Shown: positions 46,299-60,108, counted from the stretch's first letter. The stretch is DNA of 64,000 nt from Mycoplasma bradburyae (GCF_024338845.1 NZ_CP101414.1:917939-981938); one strand, 5' to 3'. Program-made: numbers and translations. Notes: a model not told the origin generated them from the letters alone.

Positions 46299-47231
46299 TT
46301 ATTTTTTACCTCGCATAATTTCATCAAATCTAGCTACGAAATCATCACCAGAATTGTATTGTCAATCTCTTTTAAGTTTTAAATCGATTACAGCACTTTC
46401 GACTAATTCGCTAATTTTTCTACCAGAACTAATCGGCAAAACATAATGAGGAATTTTAATATTTTCAATAACTTTATAATGGGTTTTTTGACCGATTCGT
46501 TCAAAATTAAAGTTTTGGTCGTTTTTTATATTAATTAATTCTATGATAACCGAAATATTTGCTGATGGTTTAATTTTTTCAATTCCATACATTTTGGTCA
46601 CATTAAGAATACCGATACCTCTAACCTCAATAAATTGACGATTAACATCAGTGGGTTTACCAATTAAATGATCACCAATTCTAGCGATATCCACAGCATC
46701 GTCAGCTATAAACAAACAATTCTTGCGAATCATTTCCATAGCTACCTCAGATTTACCTATCCCAGATTCACCAGTTATTAAAACACCTTCACCATATACT
46801 TCAATTAATACGCCATGGTATGTTTTGAATTTAGCCAGTTGCTCTGATATATAAAGCCCGATTGAGATGCTGATTTCAGTTGAAAACATATCAGAAGCTA
46901 GAATGGGGATTTGTTGTTCAATATTACATTCTGTTAAAAAACTAGAATCCAAGAATGATTTAGTTAATATTACCATTGGAGGTTTTAGTTCAAGAATTTT
47001 TGTAACCCTTTTTCTTCTTTCATCAACCGTTAAAGAAGATAAGTATTTGAATTCTCGATTCCCAAAAACAATTACATTATTAATATGATCTGATTCAAAT
47101 AGATCAACTAATTCAAATGTTGCTCGTGATAACCCTGGTTTGGATATTGTTCGATCTAGATTTTTTTCACCATCTAATAATTTTAATAAAACTTCGAACT
47201 TTTCGTATATATTTCTTACTGTAAAACTCAA
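46299..47231 (-). CDS. hprK: HPr kinase/phosphorylase
   Basis: 310 aa. The start is TTG at 47229-47231: an in-frame TAA lies at 47247-47249 and no ATG gives the conserved N-terminus. Walker A GESGIGKS is at residues 154-161; the HprK signature includes [10 protein letters not shown], and FIADDAVDI follows the P-loop helix. A TGA Trp near 46359 joins the C-terminal helix. It phosphorylates and dephosphorylates Ser46 of HPr, linking sugar uptake to carbon status. First gene of a leftward unit; an AGG sequence about 9 nt upstream may serve as the ribosome site. Confidence 0.94.
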
Positions 47232-47344
47232 AATTAAAACCTGTTTTTTATTAATTAATTATATTTTTAAATCTTTAATTTAAATATTTTCTGTTTAAGT
47301 TTTATTGATTCAATTAATGATAAGAATATTAAAATATATATGAT

Positions 47345-48280
47345 ATGTTTGCTTGCAGTTTTGATTTTAGTGCTTGAAAAACTTGGGAGTACCAACGAAA
47401 ATATTCTGCATTTGATTTTATTTTTAATCTCATTTGTTTGATATTATTTTCGATTTTCGTTTCTTTCCCTTGACTTTTAAGAAAACCTGACGATACACCT
47501 AATATCGGTTTGCACTCACCTGTTTTTTGGATCGGGATTAGTGCTTCAATTTTATTTGGAAGTGTGATTATTATTAATTACATTTTTTCAATCATAAACT
47601 TAAGTAAAATTAATAAGGAATACATTAAAGCTAAAAGACTTAACATAGAAAATGATAAGGATCTTAAAAGATTATTTAATGTAATTCAATATGCTTGATG
47701 ATTCTTTTTCATTTTTATCGCACTAAATAAAAGATTGAAAGAACCTTATCTTAACTTATTAATATGATCAGTTTTGCGAGCTGAAATTATTTTTATTAAT
47801 CAGATTGAAGAAAAATATATTGTTAAAAATAACCCTAAGAAAAAGTATCTGGAAATAAAAGCTCAAAATATCAGAACCAGTGATATTCTTAATGATATAC
47901 GCGAAGAATTTAAAAAACTTAATAAAACAGCTGAAATTGATCAAGTAAGAGTTTATAAACTATCGCAAAAAACACAAAATGCTTTAGTGATTTATGACCC
48001 TAATCAAAATCAAGAAAACCAAGCAAGAAATTCGGTAAAATCCCTGACTGGTAATGTTAATCCTGATTATAATAACTTAAGAACTAATAATTCTGGTGGA
48101 GCAAGAAATAACAAAAATAATAAAAATACGCAAAATCAGCGATATAATAATTACTCAAATGATCAATATCACAGTAATGATCAAAGAGGTTATTACAACA
48201 ACCAAAATAATGGATCAGGATATCGCCCTAAACCGATGGTTAATATGGTTGAAAAAAGAAAAATGCCTAATGCATATTAG
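47345..48280 (+). CDS. Three-TM membrane protein with Asn/Gln/Tyr-rich tail
   Basis: 311 aa, ATG 47345, stop TAG 48278-48280; TGA Trp codons occur in the first half. Three hydrophobic segments (about residues 27-48, 64-85 and 118-135) are followed by a soluble region of mixed helix and sheet (IRTSDILNDIREEFKK, VRVYKLSQKTQNALVIY). A tail of about 90 residues is very rich in Asn, Gln, Tyr and Gly and ends in a basic stretch. No family is recognised. It is transcribed divergently from hprK and converges on tatD, overlapping its 3' end by 14 nt. The low-complexity tail recalls terminal-organelle or adhesion proteins, but that is only resemblance. Confidence 0.6.
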
Positions 48281-49064
48281 GTTTAAATAAATTAAAAGCG
48301 TTATTAAATATGAGTTGTTGAACTTGTTCAAAACTCATATTTTTTAATTCTGCAATCTTTTCAATTGTGTATTTTAAATACAATGAATTATTTTCTTTAC
48401 CTCTGAAAGGATGAGGTGTTAAATAAGGAGCATCGGTTTCTACCAATAATTCATCATTTTTAATTAACGGGATTACTTCTTGCAAAGCCTTTGCGTTTTT
48501 GAATGTAACAATACCTGGGATTGAGTAATATTTCTTTATATTTTTCAATAAATTTTCGATTAAGTTAAATGTTTTTAAATCTTGAGAAAAGCAATGAAAA
48601 ATGATAGGAACTAATACTTGTTTAGCGTTTAAATAATCAACAATTTCTTGATGAGCATTTCTAATGTGAAGCATTAATGGTTTTTTATATTTATTAGCTA
48701 ATTCTAAATGCATATCCAAGAATTCGTATTGCAACTCTTTGTATTCGTCTGTGTAATAAAAATCTAAACCACATTCACCTATAGCTACAATTTTGTTGTT
48801 AGGATTTGATAGCAGTTCTTCGAACTTCATTTTAACGACATTAATGTCGTGTTTTTGAACATCATTAGGATGAATAGCTAAACAAGCAGAACAATTAGGA
48901 TATTTCTTAGCTATTTGATCAGCTAATACACTATCCTCTAAGCAAGTACCAACAACATTGATATAAATGTGTTCATTATCAAAATCTTTTATTAATTTAT
49001 CTGATTTATCGAATAATTCTGGTGAGTTTACATGACAGTGTGTGTCGTATGATTTATATTTCAT
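48267..49064 (-). CDS. tatD: TatD-family metal-dependent DNase
   Basis: 265 aa, ATG 49062-49064, no TGA codon needed. Metal-binding HxH in DTHCHVN (residues 9-11), IGECGLDFYY with the conserved Glu, the His of PLMLHIRNA and IFHCFSQ, and ETDAPYLTP with the catalytic Asp. Length is normal for TatD. It acts as a 3'-5' exonuclease/endonuclease in DNA repair or turnover. It starts 2 nt after the mnmE stop, the same order as MG008-MG009. Confidence 0.93.
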   Translation of the reverse strand: MKYKSYDTHCHVNSPELFDKSDKLIKDFDNEHIYINVVGTCLEDSVLADQIAKKYPNCSACLAIHPNDVQKHDINVVKMKFEELLSNPNNKIVAIGECGLDFYYTDEYKELQYEFLDMHLELANKYKKPLMLHIRNAHQEIVDYLNAKQVLVPIIFHCFSQDLKTFNLIENLLKNIKKYYSIPGIVTFKNAKALQEVIPLIKNDELLVETDAPYLTPHPFRGKENNSLYLKYTIEKIAELKNMSFEQVQQLIFNNAFNLFKPNMH

Positions 49065-49066
49065 GA

Positions 49067-50413
49067 TTATTTACCTAGACAAAAGTTTTTAAATATTTCA
49101 TCAATCAAATTGTAATCTTCGTATTCAGATAATACTTTTAATAATGCGTTATTAGCTTCATTTAAGTGTTGAATCACAATATCGTGAAACTGATTTTTAT
49201 CTTCTAATATTAAATTAATATTGTAAAGTGCTGTTTGCAGTAAATTAATTTGTCATTCTTGTTGAAACATACTGTCCTGTTTGTTTTCATCATTAAAAAT
49301 TGCTAAGCATTTTTCTTGTAAATAATCGGTTAAATCGCTTATTTCATCATTTTTAGCACTTATTTTTATTTTTACTTCACCAGTGTATTGGGTAGGATCA
49401 AATTGATCTACCTTATTACCAACAAGAACAAATTCTTTTTTGTTTTTAATTAAATACTTATAAATATCTGTTTTGTTGTACTTTTCATAATCTTTTAAAT
49501 CCAAAACATAAATCACAAAATCAGATTTATCAATCATTTCATAACTCTTAGTTATTCCTATTTGTTCTATTTTATCGTTACTTTTTCTGATTCCTGCTGT
49601 ATCAATAAGATTTATTATCAATTGATTGTTTAAGATTATTTGTCCTTCAACTACATCCCTGGTTGTACCCGGGATATTTGTTACTATTGATTTTTGTTCT
49701 TTTAAAAAAGCGTTTAATAATGAAGATTTTCCTGCATTTGGTTCGCCTACTATCGCTACATTTATACCTTCAGAATTTTTTCTTAAATTAATAGATTTAT
49801 TAACTATTCTTGTTAGTTTTTGCCGTATATTTTCTAAATTTCTAAATTCTTCAATTAATTCTTTTTTCTCATCTTCGTACTCAGGATAATCAATAGCTAT
49901 TTCTACTAAACCTATTAATTTAAAAATCTCTAATTGAATACTTTTTATATCTTTAGAAAATGATCCACTTAAAGCATTAATACTTGCTGAATGGCTTAAT
50001 GAATTTTTAGAAAAAATTAAATCATGAATTGCTGTTGCCTGATTTAGATCTATCTTTTTATTAAGATAACTTCTTTTAGAAAATTCTCCTTTTTGAGCTA
50101 GGTGCAATCCATGTTTATTTAACAATCCCATTATTTTGTTAACAACAAAAATACCACCATGACAATTTATTTCAATAGAATCTTCTCCTGTAAAACTTTT
50201 AGGAGCTACAAACTTCATTAATAAGACATCATCAATAATTTGATTACTATCTATAATCTTGGCATGTTGAATTTTATAACCTTCTTTGGTTATTTCTTTG
50301 TTTGTAATCTTATTAATAACTTCATATGTATCAGGGCCTGAAACTCTTATAACTTGAATCGCGCTATTATATGGTGCTGTCGCTAATGCATATATTGTCT
50401 CGTATTTTTTCAT
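49067..50413 (-). CDS. mnmE: tRNA modification GTPase MnmE
   Basis: 448 aa from ATG 50411-50413; an adjacent in-frame GTG at 50414-50416 is possible but less likely. The N-terminal folate-binding domain starts YETIYALATAPYNSAIQVIR. The inserted GTPase domain has G1 GEPNAGKSS, G3 DTAGIR and G4 GNKVDQ, and the C-terminus FCLGK is the MnmE CxGK motif. With MnmG it adds aminomethyl-type groups to wobble U34 in tRNA. It starts 6 nt after the holB stop. Confidence 0.95.
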
Positions 50414-50419
50414 CACTAT

Positions 50420-51202
50420 TTAATCAAGAATGCTTAACAAAATTGCGTTCTTAGAAAGATTTAAATTTAAGTTATCTAAAATTGGTATTAATTTATTTTT
50501 TTTATTAAAATCACCGGTAAATATTAAATAATTTAATATCAAACTAATTTCGTAATAATCCAATTTTTCGAACAAATTTCTGATCTTCATTATATGATCA
50601 AAATTCTTGTTTTTGATATCTAATAAATTTATTAAATCAAGTAATTTATAAATATCTTTAAAAGATTCATATTCTAAAATATCATCATAACTATAAAAAA
50701 TTGATTTGATAATTTTTAGTTCTTTAGGTTTATAGTTATTTTTAAATTGAACTTTTTCGTTATAAGTTTTTGTTGAATACCTAACACATCTACTAACAAT
50801 TGTATCTAAGATACCGTATGGCTTTCTGGTAGTTAAAATCCCTATGGTATTGTCTTTTGGTTCTTCTAGAAACTTAAGCAAAGAATTTAATGATTCTTTG
50901 TTTGCTTTTTCTATTTGGTTAATGATATAAATTTTTAATCCTCTATTTTCTAGAGCAGTATCACTAAATTTATTCTGGATATTTATAACATCCTGTTTTT
51001 TAATAATGTTATTTTTAGGATAGACCTTGATTAAATCATAGTATCCATTATTAATGATTTTTAAACATCATTTACATTTTTTACATGGTTTATTTTCTTC
51101 TAAACAAATAATATTAATCAAATATTGTTGTAGATATTTTTCTAAATAGCACCCTTTATTTTCATATAAAAGAACTGGTGTATATTTGTTAGTTAGATCC
51201 AT
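50420..51202 (-). CDS. holB: DNA polymerase III delta' subunit (clamp loader)
   Basis: 260 aa, ATG 51200-51202, stop TAA 50420-50422. The zinc-binding cysteine cluster CLEENKPCKKCKWC and the AAA+ strings IYIINQIEKANKESLNSLLK and FLEEPKDNTIGILTT are typical of delta'. There is no Walker A, as expected for this subunit. It is short for the family (E. coli 334 aa), like its counterpart MG007. It overlaps the tmk stop by 14 nt. Confidence 0.88.
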
Positions 51203-51824
51203 GATTTTTAACAAAAGAAGTAATTATATTTAAAGCTTGTTGATAAACTTGATCTAAATCAAGTGAAGCATTAATTACTTTAATATTATGGTTATTTTTG
51301 TAAATATCTAAATAAGCATTTCTTACTTTATGAACTCGTTCTTGCGTATATGTATCTAAGTGATTCATTGTGCTACGTTGAGATATTCTTTTAGATGCTA
51401 TTTCAGGTTCAACATCAAATATTAGGGTTAGATCAGGTTCTAATCCATCAACAACAATTTTATTGATTTCTTTAACTTTTTCATAACCTGCACCTTTTAT
51501 TTGACCTTGATAGATTCAAGATGACATTACAAAACGATCGCAAATAACGATCTTATTTTCGTTAAGTGCAGGGATAATTTTCTTTTTAATATGTTCATTT
51601 CTAGAAGCACTAAATAATAACGCTTCTGTTAATGGATCGGAATTTGATAGATTCATAATCAATTCACGAATTGGTTCAGATGCTTCACACCCTCCAGGTT
51701 CACGTGAATAGATTATTGGTTGAGAATCTATTGAAGAATACTCTTCAGACATTCTTTTTATAAAAGAACTCTTACCAGAGCCGTCAACTCCCTCAATAAC
51801 AATAAATACCCCTTTGTTTTTCAT
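51189..51824 (-). CDS. tmk: Thymidylate kinase
   Basis: 211 aa, ATG 51822-51824, stop TAA 51189-51191. P-loop GVDGSGKSS (about residues 12-20), the DRx motif in VICDRFVMSSW (Trp is TGA-coded) and the REPGG string, all TMP kinase hallmarks. It phosphorylates dTMP to dTDP for DNA synthesis. It is followed by holB with a 14-nt overlap, the common tmk-holB arrangement. Confidence 0.95.
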
Positions 51825-51849
51825 GTCTATCTATTTACTATATCTTTTT

Positions 51850-53115
<1,266 letters not shown>

Positions 53116-53150
53116 AATGTTTAATACCTAATTATTATTTTGTAATTTTT

Positions 53151-55733
53151 TTATTCTTCATTAGAACCATCGTTTTGTTCGTTGTTTTCTTCATTAGTAT
53201 TTGATGATTCAGTGTTATCTAATGAATTGTTTTCTTCTTGTTGAGATGGATTAGAAGTTGGTGTTTGCGATTCATCTTCTTCAACATCAAAGATTGCTAC
53301 AGATTGAAGAGTTTCTTTTTCATTCAATGAAATTAATTTAACGCCTGAAGTGTTTCTTCCTTGTTCTGAAACTTCTGCTAATGGAACTCTTACAATCTTA
53401 CCTGTTGATGAGATCATTAATAATTCTTCATTACCATTTACTAATTGTGTATTGATTATATTACCAGTCTTAGGAGTTACTTTTATTGTAATAACACCTT
53501 TTGAACCTCTGTTAGTCATACGGTATTCTTGGCGATCAGTCATCTTACCAACACCGTTTTCACAAACTGCAAGCAATAAATTACCTTGATTAGATGACGA
53601 TAAACCAATAACTTCATCTTTAGGATCTTTGAATTTAACCCCGATCACACCTTGAGCAGCTCGACCCATTGATCTAACAGTATCTTCTTTAAATCTTACT
53701 AATAATCCTGATGAAACACCTAAATAAATTTCTTCATCACCTGAAGTTTTAATTACTTTAAATAAGCTATCATTTTCAGTTAAAGTGATAGCAATCTTCC
53801 CGTTATTTTGAATACGTGAGAATTCTGAAGCTTGAACTCTTTTAACTGTACCTTTTTTAGTTGAGAAGAAGAAATAACCACTATCATAATCATTAGTTGA
53901 TAATAATGACATTAGTTTTTCATCTTTTTCAATGCTAATTAAGTTAATCGCAGGAATTCCTTTAGAAGTTCTAGAACCTACTGGAACTTGATGTGCTCTG
54001 ATACGATAAACCTTACCATAATTCGTAAAGAATAATAAATCTGAGTGAGTTGAACATACGATTAATGATTCAACGTCATCGTCCTCGTAAGTGTTCATAC
54101 CTTTAACACCAACACCACCACGGTGCTGTAGTTTATAAGCACTTATCGGTATTCTTTTTAGATAACCTTTAGATGATCTAGTAATAACTACAGTTTCAAC
54201 CGGAATTAGTTGTTCATTGTCAATAGTTGAATTTAAACCATAACAAATCTTGGTTCTTCTTTCGTCACCAAATTTGTTATCAATTTCATCTAATTGTTCA
54301 ATAATAATCTGAATTCTTCTTTCTTTACTTTGTAAGATTTCTTCAAGATTTTTAATTAATTCTCGTAACTTCTCTAATTCTTTTTGTAAGTTTTCACGTT
54401 CAAGACCACTTAGACTTCTTAAACGCATATCAAGAATAGCTTTAGCTTGTAACTCACTTAGTTCATACTTAGATATTAAAGTTGTCTTAGCATCTTCATT
54501 ATCTTTAGCATTTTTAATAATTTCTATAACATCGTCAATATTGTTAGTAGCAATCACTAAACCTTCTACAATATGAGCTGAAGCTTGCGCTTTTTTCAAT
54601 TCGTAACTTGTTTTTCTTAGTAAAATTTCGAATTGATGATCAATGTAAATTTGTAATGCTTCTTTTAAATTAAGAACCTTAGGTTGGTTATTAACTAAAG
54701 CAAGCATTGCAACCGAAAAGTTTGTTTGTAATTGTGTAGATTTGTAAAGTTGATTTAATAAAACTTCTGGTATAACATCACGTTTTGTTTCAATAACAAT
54801 GCGAATACCATCACGGTTAGATTCATCACGTAAATCTGCAATTCCTTGGATTTGTTCAGTTTTAACTAAATCAGCAATCTTGTTAATAAGATTTGCCTTA
54901 TTAACCATATAAGGAATTTCTGTAATAATAATGTTGTTTTTATTATTTGATAATTCTTCTATTTCTGATTTAGCACGAACTGAAACAGAACCTCTACCGG
55001 TATTGAAGTATTCATTAATTCCAGCTTCACCTAAGATTTCAGCAGCTGTTGGAAAATCTGGTCCTTTAACAAATTGTTTAAGATCTTCAATAGTTGCATC
55101 TTCATTCGTTAATAAATACTTAATCCCACCAATTAATTCACTTAAGTTGTGAGGCGGAATGTTAGTTGCCATCCCTACAGCAATCCCACTTGAACCGTTA
55201 GCTAATAAGTTCGGAAATAATGAAGGTAAAACTGTCGGTTCTTGTTCTGAAGCGTCATAGTTATCAACAAAATCAACTGTTTCCTTATCAATGTTACGTA
55301 ACATTTCAGCTGATATTTTTGATAATCTAGCTTCAGTATATCTCATAGCCGCTGCGCTATCACCATCGATCGAACCAAAGTTACCGTGCCCGTCAATTAG
55401 CATATAACGCAATGAGAATGGTTGCGCCATACGAACCATTGTTTCATAAATAGCGCTGTCACCATGAGGGTGATATTTCCCCATAACATGCCCTACGATT
55501 TGAGCTGATTTTCTATACGGTTTATCGTGAGTTAAACCTGAAGTGTATGCCCCATATAAAACTCTACGGTGAACTGGTTTTAATCCGTCACGAGAATCTG
55601 GTAAAGCTCTGGAAACAATAACAGACATGGCATATTCCATGAATGATGTTTCAAGTTCTTTGGTTATTGATGCTTCTTTTACTACTGTTTTATCTAACAG
55701 TTGTTTTATATTATTTTTGTCGTTATGATTCAT
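53151..55733 (-). CDS. gyrA: DNA gyrase subunit A
   Basis: 860 aa, ATG 55731-55733, no TGA codon. The breakage-reunion domain has the catalytic Tyr in [13 protein letters not shown] (near residue 130). The quinolone-resistance region reads [12 protein letters not shown], with Ser at the E. coli 83 position and Glu at 87, i.e. a wild-type-like Ser. The C-terminal beta-pinwheel includes the GyrA box [10 protein letters not shown] Glu/Asn/Ser-rich tail of about 50 residues, of low complexity, closes the protein. It starts 19 nt after gyrB; together they introduce negative supercoils. Confidence 0.97.
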   Translation of the reverse strand: MNHNDKNNIKQLLDKTVVKEASITKELETSFMEYAMSVIVSRALPDSRDGLKPVHRRVLYGAYTSGLTHDKPYRKSAQIVGHVMGKYHPHGDSAIYETMVRMAQPFSLRYMLIDGHGNFGSIDGDSAAAMRYTEARLSKISAEMLRNIDKETVDFVDNYDASEQEPTVLPSLFPNLLANGSSGIAVGMATNIPPHNLSELIGGIKYLLTNEDATIEDLKQFVKGPDFPTAAEILGEAGINEYFNTGRGSVSVRAKSEIEELSNNKNNIIITEIPYMVNKANLINKIADLVKTEQIQGIADLRDESNRDGIRIVIETKRDVIPEVLLNQLYKSTQLQTNFSVAMLALVNNQPKVLNLKEALQIYIDHQFEILLRKTSYELKKAQASAHIVEGLVIATNNIDDVIEIIKNAKDNEDAKTTLISKYELSELQAKAILDMRLRSLSGLERENLQKELEKLRELIKNLEEILQSKERRIQIIIEQLDEIDNKFGDERRTKICYGLNSTIDNEQLIPVETVVITRSSKGYLKRIPISAYKLQHRGGVGVKGMNTYEDDDVESLIVCSTHSDLLFFTNYGKVYRIRAHQVPVGSRTSKGIPAINLISIEKDEKLMSLLSTNDYDSGYFFFSTKKGTVKRVQASEFSRIQNNGKIAITLTENDSLFKVIKTSGDEEIYLGVSSGLLVRFKEDTVRSMGRAAQGVIGVKFKDPKDEVIGLSSSNQGNLLLAVCENGVGKMTDRQEYRMTNRGSKGVITIKVTPKTGNIINTQLVNGNEELLMISSTGKIVRVPLAEVSEQGRNTSGVKLISLNEKETLQSVAIFDVEEDESQTPTSNPSQQEENNSLDNTESSNTNEENNEQNDGSNEE

Positions 55734-55752
55734 TGATTAAACCTAAGTAATT

Positions 55753-57699
55753 CTAAAAATCAATATTCTTAACTAATTTAGCATTCTTCTCGATGAAATC
55801 ACGACGTGGCGAAACTTCATCACCCATAAGTAATGAGAATGTTTTATCAGCGTTAGCAGCGTCATTAATAGAAACTTTTAATAAAGTTCTTCTTTCAGGA
55901 TCCATGGTTGTTTCTCACAATTGAATATCATCCATTTCCCCAAGCCCTTTATAACGTTGTAATTCATAACGAGCATTCGGGTTTTCTTTCTTTCATTGAT
56001 CTAATTGTGCGTCCGAATAAATGTATTTATTATTCTTACCTTGACTAATACGGTACAACGGAGGTTGCGCGATATATACGTGTCCTTTTTCAATTAAAGG
56101 ATACATGTGTCTGAAGAAGAATGTTAACAACAAGATACGAATGTGAGCGCCATCGACATCTGCATCGGTCATTATGATGATTTTGTTATAACGAATTTTT
56201 TCAAGAGAAAACTCGGGATTTACACCAGCACCGATTGCTGTAATTAATGTTCTAATTTCTTCGTTTTTAAAGATCTTTTCGTGGTTCGCTTTTTCAACAT
56301 TTAGAACCTTACCTCTAAGTGGTAAGATTGCTTGGTAAAAACGATCACGACCAGATTTAGCTGAACCACCAGCCGAATCCCCTTCGACTATGTATAGTTC
56401 AGATATTTCCATATCCTTTGTTGTACAGTCAGCTAACTTACCTGGTAAAGAAGCTGATTCAAAAGGAGATTTACGAGCTGATTCTAAGGCTGCTTCTGAA
56501 CGTTTTCTTGAAAACATTGCCGAAACTGCTTTAGATGTTATTATTGATGCTTCTTCTGGATTTTCTAAAAAGAATCTTTCTAATAATTCGGAAACTACTG
56601 TATTAGTAAATTCTCTTACTTCAGTGTTTCCTAAACGATCTTTAGTTTGACCTTGGTATTGCGGCTCTGAGTGTTTTATCGAGATAATTGCTGTTAAACC
56701 TTCGACAATATCTTCTTTTGAAATCTTACCATCAGTTTCCTTGATAAATTTCTTTTCTAAAGCGTAACGATTAATAATTTTATAAAGAGCGTTTCTAAAC
56801 CCTTCTTCGTGGGTGCCGCCTTGGTTTGTGTGAATATTGTTACAGAACGAATATGTTGAATTGAAATAACCATTTGTGTATTGAAAAGCTACTTCTAATA
56901 ACATTGTTACTTCTAAATTTCTTTTAGGTAAAGTAACCTTAGTTTTTTGCTCTCCATAAATGATTTGAGGAATAATTGGTTCTTTAGATGCATTTAAATA
57001 CTCAACGTATTGTTTGATTCCACCTTCATATAATCATTCTTGGTTATTTTTCTTATCTGATCTTTCATCATTAAAGATGAATTTAATACCTTTATTTAAG
57101 AATGCTAATTGTTGCATTCTGTCAGATATTACAACTTCATCAAATTCGAATTGTTCCATAACGCTAAAATCAGGAACAAACTGAATTCTTGTTCCTTGTT
57201 TTTTATCATCTGAACCAATTTCTTTAAGTGAATCTAATGGAATTCCACCATCCTTAAATTCCATAAAATGAATTTTATTTTCACGGTTTACTCAAACTTT
57301 GAATGAAGAGCTTAAAGCATTAACTACAGAAGCACCTACCCCATGAAGACCACCTGACATTGAGTAAGAATCACTATTAAACTTACCACCGGCATGCAGA
57401 ATTGTTAAAACGGTTTCTACTGTAGATTTTCTTGTCTTTTCGTGAATGTCGATCGGAATACCACGACCATCATCTTCTACTTCTACTAAGTAGTTATCCT
57501 TCAATGTAAGTTTAACGGTTGTACCAAAGCCTGCCATCATTTCATCAACAGCATTGTCAATGATTTCTCAAATCATATGATGCAGACCTTTCTGGTCTGT
57601 AGAACCAATGTACATACCAGGTCTTTTTCGAACAGCTTCTAATCCTTCAAGGATCGTAATATTCTCAGAGCTATATTCGTCTTTTTTTATGTCGCTCAC
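55753..57699 (-). CDS. gyrB: DNA gyrase subunit B
   Basis: 648 aa. Start GTG 57697-57699, set by a TAG three codons upstream and an AGGAG site 10 nt before it. GHKL ATPase motifs: [24 protein letters not shown] and [15 protein letters not shown]. Toprim part: [16 protein letters not shown] and [19 protein letters not shown]. Length is that of short bacterial GyrB. Several TGA Trp codons split the frame otherwise. It is the ATPase half of gyrase. Confidence 0.96.
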
Positions 57700-57753
57700 T
57701 TTTTGCTATCTCCTAGCTAAAACACATAAATATTACACATAAAATAAAAGAAT

Positions 57754-57788
57754 ATTACTTTTAATTGAAAATCATCATTAAAAGTAAT
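57754..57788 (-). terminator. Hairpin between the DnaJ-like gene and gyrB, possible terminator or attenuator
   Basis: Perfect 12-bp stem ATTACTTTTAAT (57754-57765) / ATTAAAAGTAAT (57777-57788), 11-nt loop, T-rich tail on the minus strand. It lies 55 nt before the gyrB start, so it may end the dnaN-dnaJ transcript or modulate readthrough. The stem is very AT-rich and so weak. Confidence 0.45.
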
Positions 57789-57894
57789 CTATATTTTGTG
57801 AGTAAAGTTATCCATTTTTTAAATTATAAAAAAGGTGAATTTTACCTAAATCCAGACCCTTTCATAATATGCTATATTATACCATATGGCAAAC

Positions 57895-58863
57895 TTAACT
57901 ATTGAACTGGTAGGTTTTGTAATTAAAGATTTTGGTGTTAGGATTTTTGTTATTTTCACTAGGCACTAAGAATCATAAACTGGTTTTTTCGTTGTTTAAA
58001 ATACTCGAGAAAATCTTTAATCGTTTTTCAACTCTAGGCACAACTTTGAAGTGAACAATTAAGTCACCTTGTCATCCAAGTGCAACGTTACCTTTTCCAA
58101 AGAATTCTGATACGTCACCTGTCTTAGTGTTAGGTGGAACTAAGAAAGCATAGTTTCTAAGTTCTTCATGTCAAATTTCATAACTTCGGTTTCTATTAAT
58201 AACTTTAATTTTGATCGGGATATTAACAGTACGTTGGTTATTAATTTCATCTTGAGTTACTTCGATGATCGCTTCAATGTTGAAGTATTTTTTCAAGATT
58301 AATCATGAACTGAAGTCATAGCGATGTTTTAGATAATCGATCAATTCGTTTTTAGTAACGTTGTACTTAATAACATCTTGGCGATTCATCAATCTCGTAA
58401 CAAGATTATTAGGAATACTAAAGCTATTATCTAGTTCAAAGAAAGAACAAGATATATCGTAATCTAAAAATGCACCTAATCCGTCAATCGAAATGTTGTC
58501 AAACTTATTGTATTTTTGATACTCTTCGTAATAAAAGTTTGAAGGATTGAAATCTCATTGCTGAGTTAAGCTAATATTTTTAGTGAAATTCTCGTGTCAT
58601 ATTTCAGCACCCGAATATTCGTAAGTAATACCGTCAGATGAAAATTCAAAAGTCTTAGAATTTTCGTTTTCTAACATCAAGTCGTATTTTTCACGTTGTT
58701 CAGCGTCTGAAAGAATAGAGTATGCATTGTTTATTTGAACAAATTTATCATGCCCGTCTTTGTTGATATCAGGATGGTATTTTTTTGCTAATCTTTTGTA
58801 AGAGGATTTTATCTCACTTAATGTTGCGTTTTCGCTGACTTCTAACAATTCGTATAATGTCAT
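57895..58863 (-). CDS. DnaJ-like protein (J domain plus C-terminal domain)
   Basis: 322 aa, ATG 58861-58863, stop TAA 57895-57897. The J domain occupies about residues 1-65, with HPD at 30-32 (KKYHPDINKDG). The Gly/Phe-rich and zinc-finger parts of true DnaJ are missing. The C-terminal part has a DnaJ-like beta domain (VNIPIKIKVINRNRSYEI and LGWQGDLIVHFKVV, like the GDLxVxxxV string). This matches MG002 of M. genitalium in position between dnaN and gyrB. It presumably stimulates DnaK on particular clients. It starts 3 nt after dnaN. Confidence 0.9.
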
Positions 58864-58866
58864 ATT

Positions 58867-60042
58867 TTAATTTGTTGATGAAGGGGCTAAAACCTGTATA
58901 AACTTAAGTTTAAATTGTTCATTATTTTTTTCATAAACTTTAAGTATATGAGCAGATATAGCAGGTTGTAAGAATAGTTCAAAAACTATATCTTTAGATT
59001 CAAATGATTTGATGTGGTCGTTCAAGAAGAAAGGGTTGATGTTTATATCGATGCTTTCACCTTGAAACTGATTAATATCGATTTCTGAATTATATGAAGC
59101 AATATCTAAAGACTTAGTTGATATCTTTAAAACGTTTTTAGTGATTTCGAAATTTGCTTCAACGTTATTCTTACCTTGATCTGATAAAGATAATACCCCA
59201 GTTAATGAATGAAGTTCGTTACTAATAAGATCTTTATCCACAACAAAGCTACAGCAAGTTTCACCAGAATTTAAGATTCTCTTGAATTCAGGGTATGGTT
59301 CGTTTTGAATTCTTAAGTATAAAACGAATCTGCCATTAGTTAATACAACCTTATCACTCTTGCTATTTATTTTCAACAGTAGTTCATCTTTTTCTTTCAA
59401 GAATGAAGCCACGTAAGAAAGAGATGATGCGTTAATTGAAAAATTGAATTTAGTTTCTTGGGCATCAGCCGTATTACCAACTTCGTAATAACAAGAAGAT
59501 AGTTTGATTGTGTCAGATCCTGTAATTCATATATTCATATCTTCAGGATCTTTTTGGAAGTTAATAGCTGCGCTTATTGAGTTCTTGTTGGTTTGGATAG
59601 ATGTTGAGTGCATCACCTTCTTGATACTCTTAGCGAATAAGAAACTGTCAATATCGATAACGCTAAATTTAGAATCATCTATTTCAATGTCCGGATAAGA
59701 TACATCCTCTTCTAGACTTAATGAGGTTTGTGTTTTAGCGTACTTGATAATTAACTGATTATCTAGCTTAGCAAAAGTTACAGTATCTGAAGTAATCGAT
59801 TGAATAACGGTAGATAACTTTTTGGCATTGATAATAAATTCACCTTCCTCTTCAACATCAATGTCATCCTCAATTTTGTAGATAGAAGATACCTGACCAT
59901 TACTTGAGTAAATCTTACAACCCTTGCTATTAACTTTAATAAGCAAGTTTTTTAAAACAAGATCTAGGTTGTTGTCTGAAGCAAAGTTACTTGAAAACTT
60001 AATTGCCTCTAAAAAAGAATTTTTGTTTGTAAAGAATTTCAT
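58867..60042 (-). CDS. dnaN: DNA polymerase III beta subunit (sliding clamp)
   Basis: 391 aa, ATG 60040-60042, stop TAA 58867-58869; the frame joins at a TGA Trp at 59527-59529. Family features: MKFFTNKNSFLEAIKFSSNF start, GEFIINAKKLSTVIQSI, NFSINASSLSYV, and near the end LQPAISAHILKVY, in the place where other DnaN proteins have the hydrophobic-cleft region. Three repeated clamp domains are expected in this length. It forms the ring that tethers the replicase. It is the gene next to the origin, transcribed away from it. Confidence 0.93.
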
Positions 60043-60087
60043 TTCTTATATTTTACTTTTTAAATTTTTATTATTAGCTTTGCGAAT

Positions 60088-60108
60088 TGTGGATAAGTCT
60101 GTGGATAA
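60088..60108. promoter_or_regulatory. Two perfect DnaA boxes
   Basis: TGTGGATAA at 60088-60096 and again at 60100-60108, both the exact reverse complement of the consensus TTATCCACA, same orientation, 12 bp start to start. They lie 46-66 bp upstream of the dnaN start codon. Confidence 0.9.

Noticed and set aside
57808..57816. TTATCCATT as a DnaA box before gyrB
   Set aside because: Two mismatches at the 3' end, single copy and far from the perfect pair; probably chance in AT-rich DNA.
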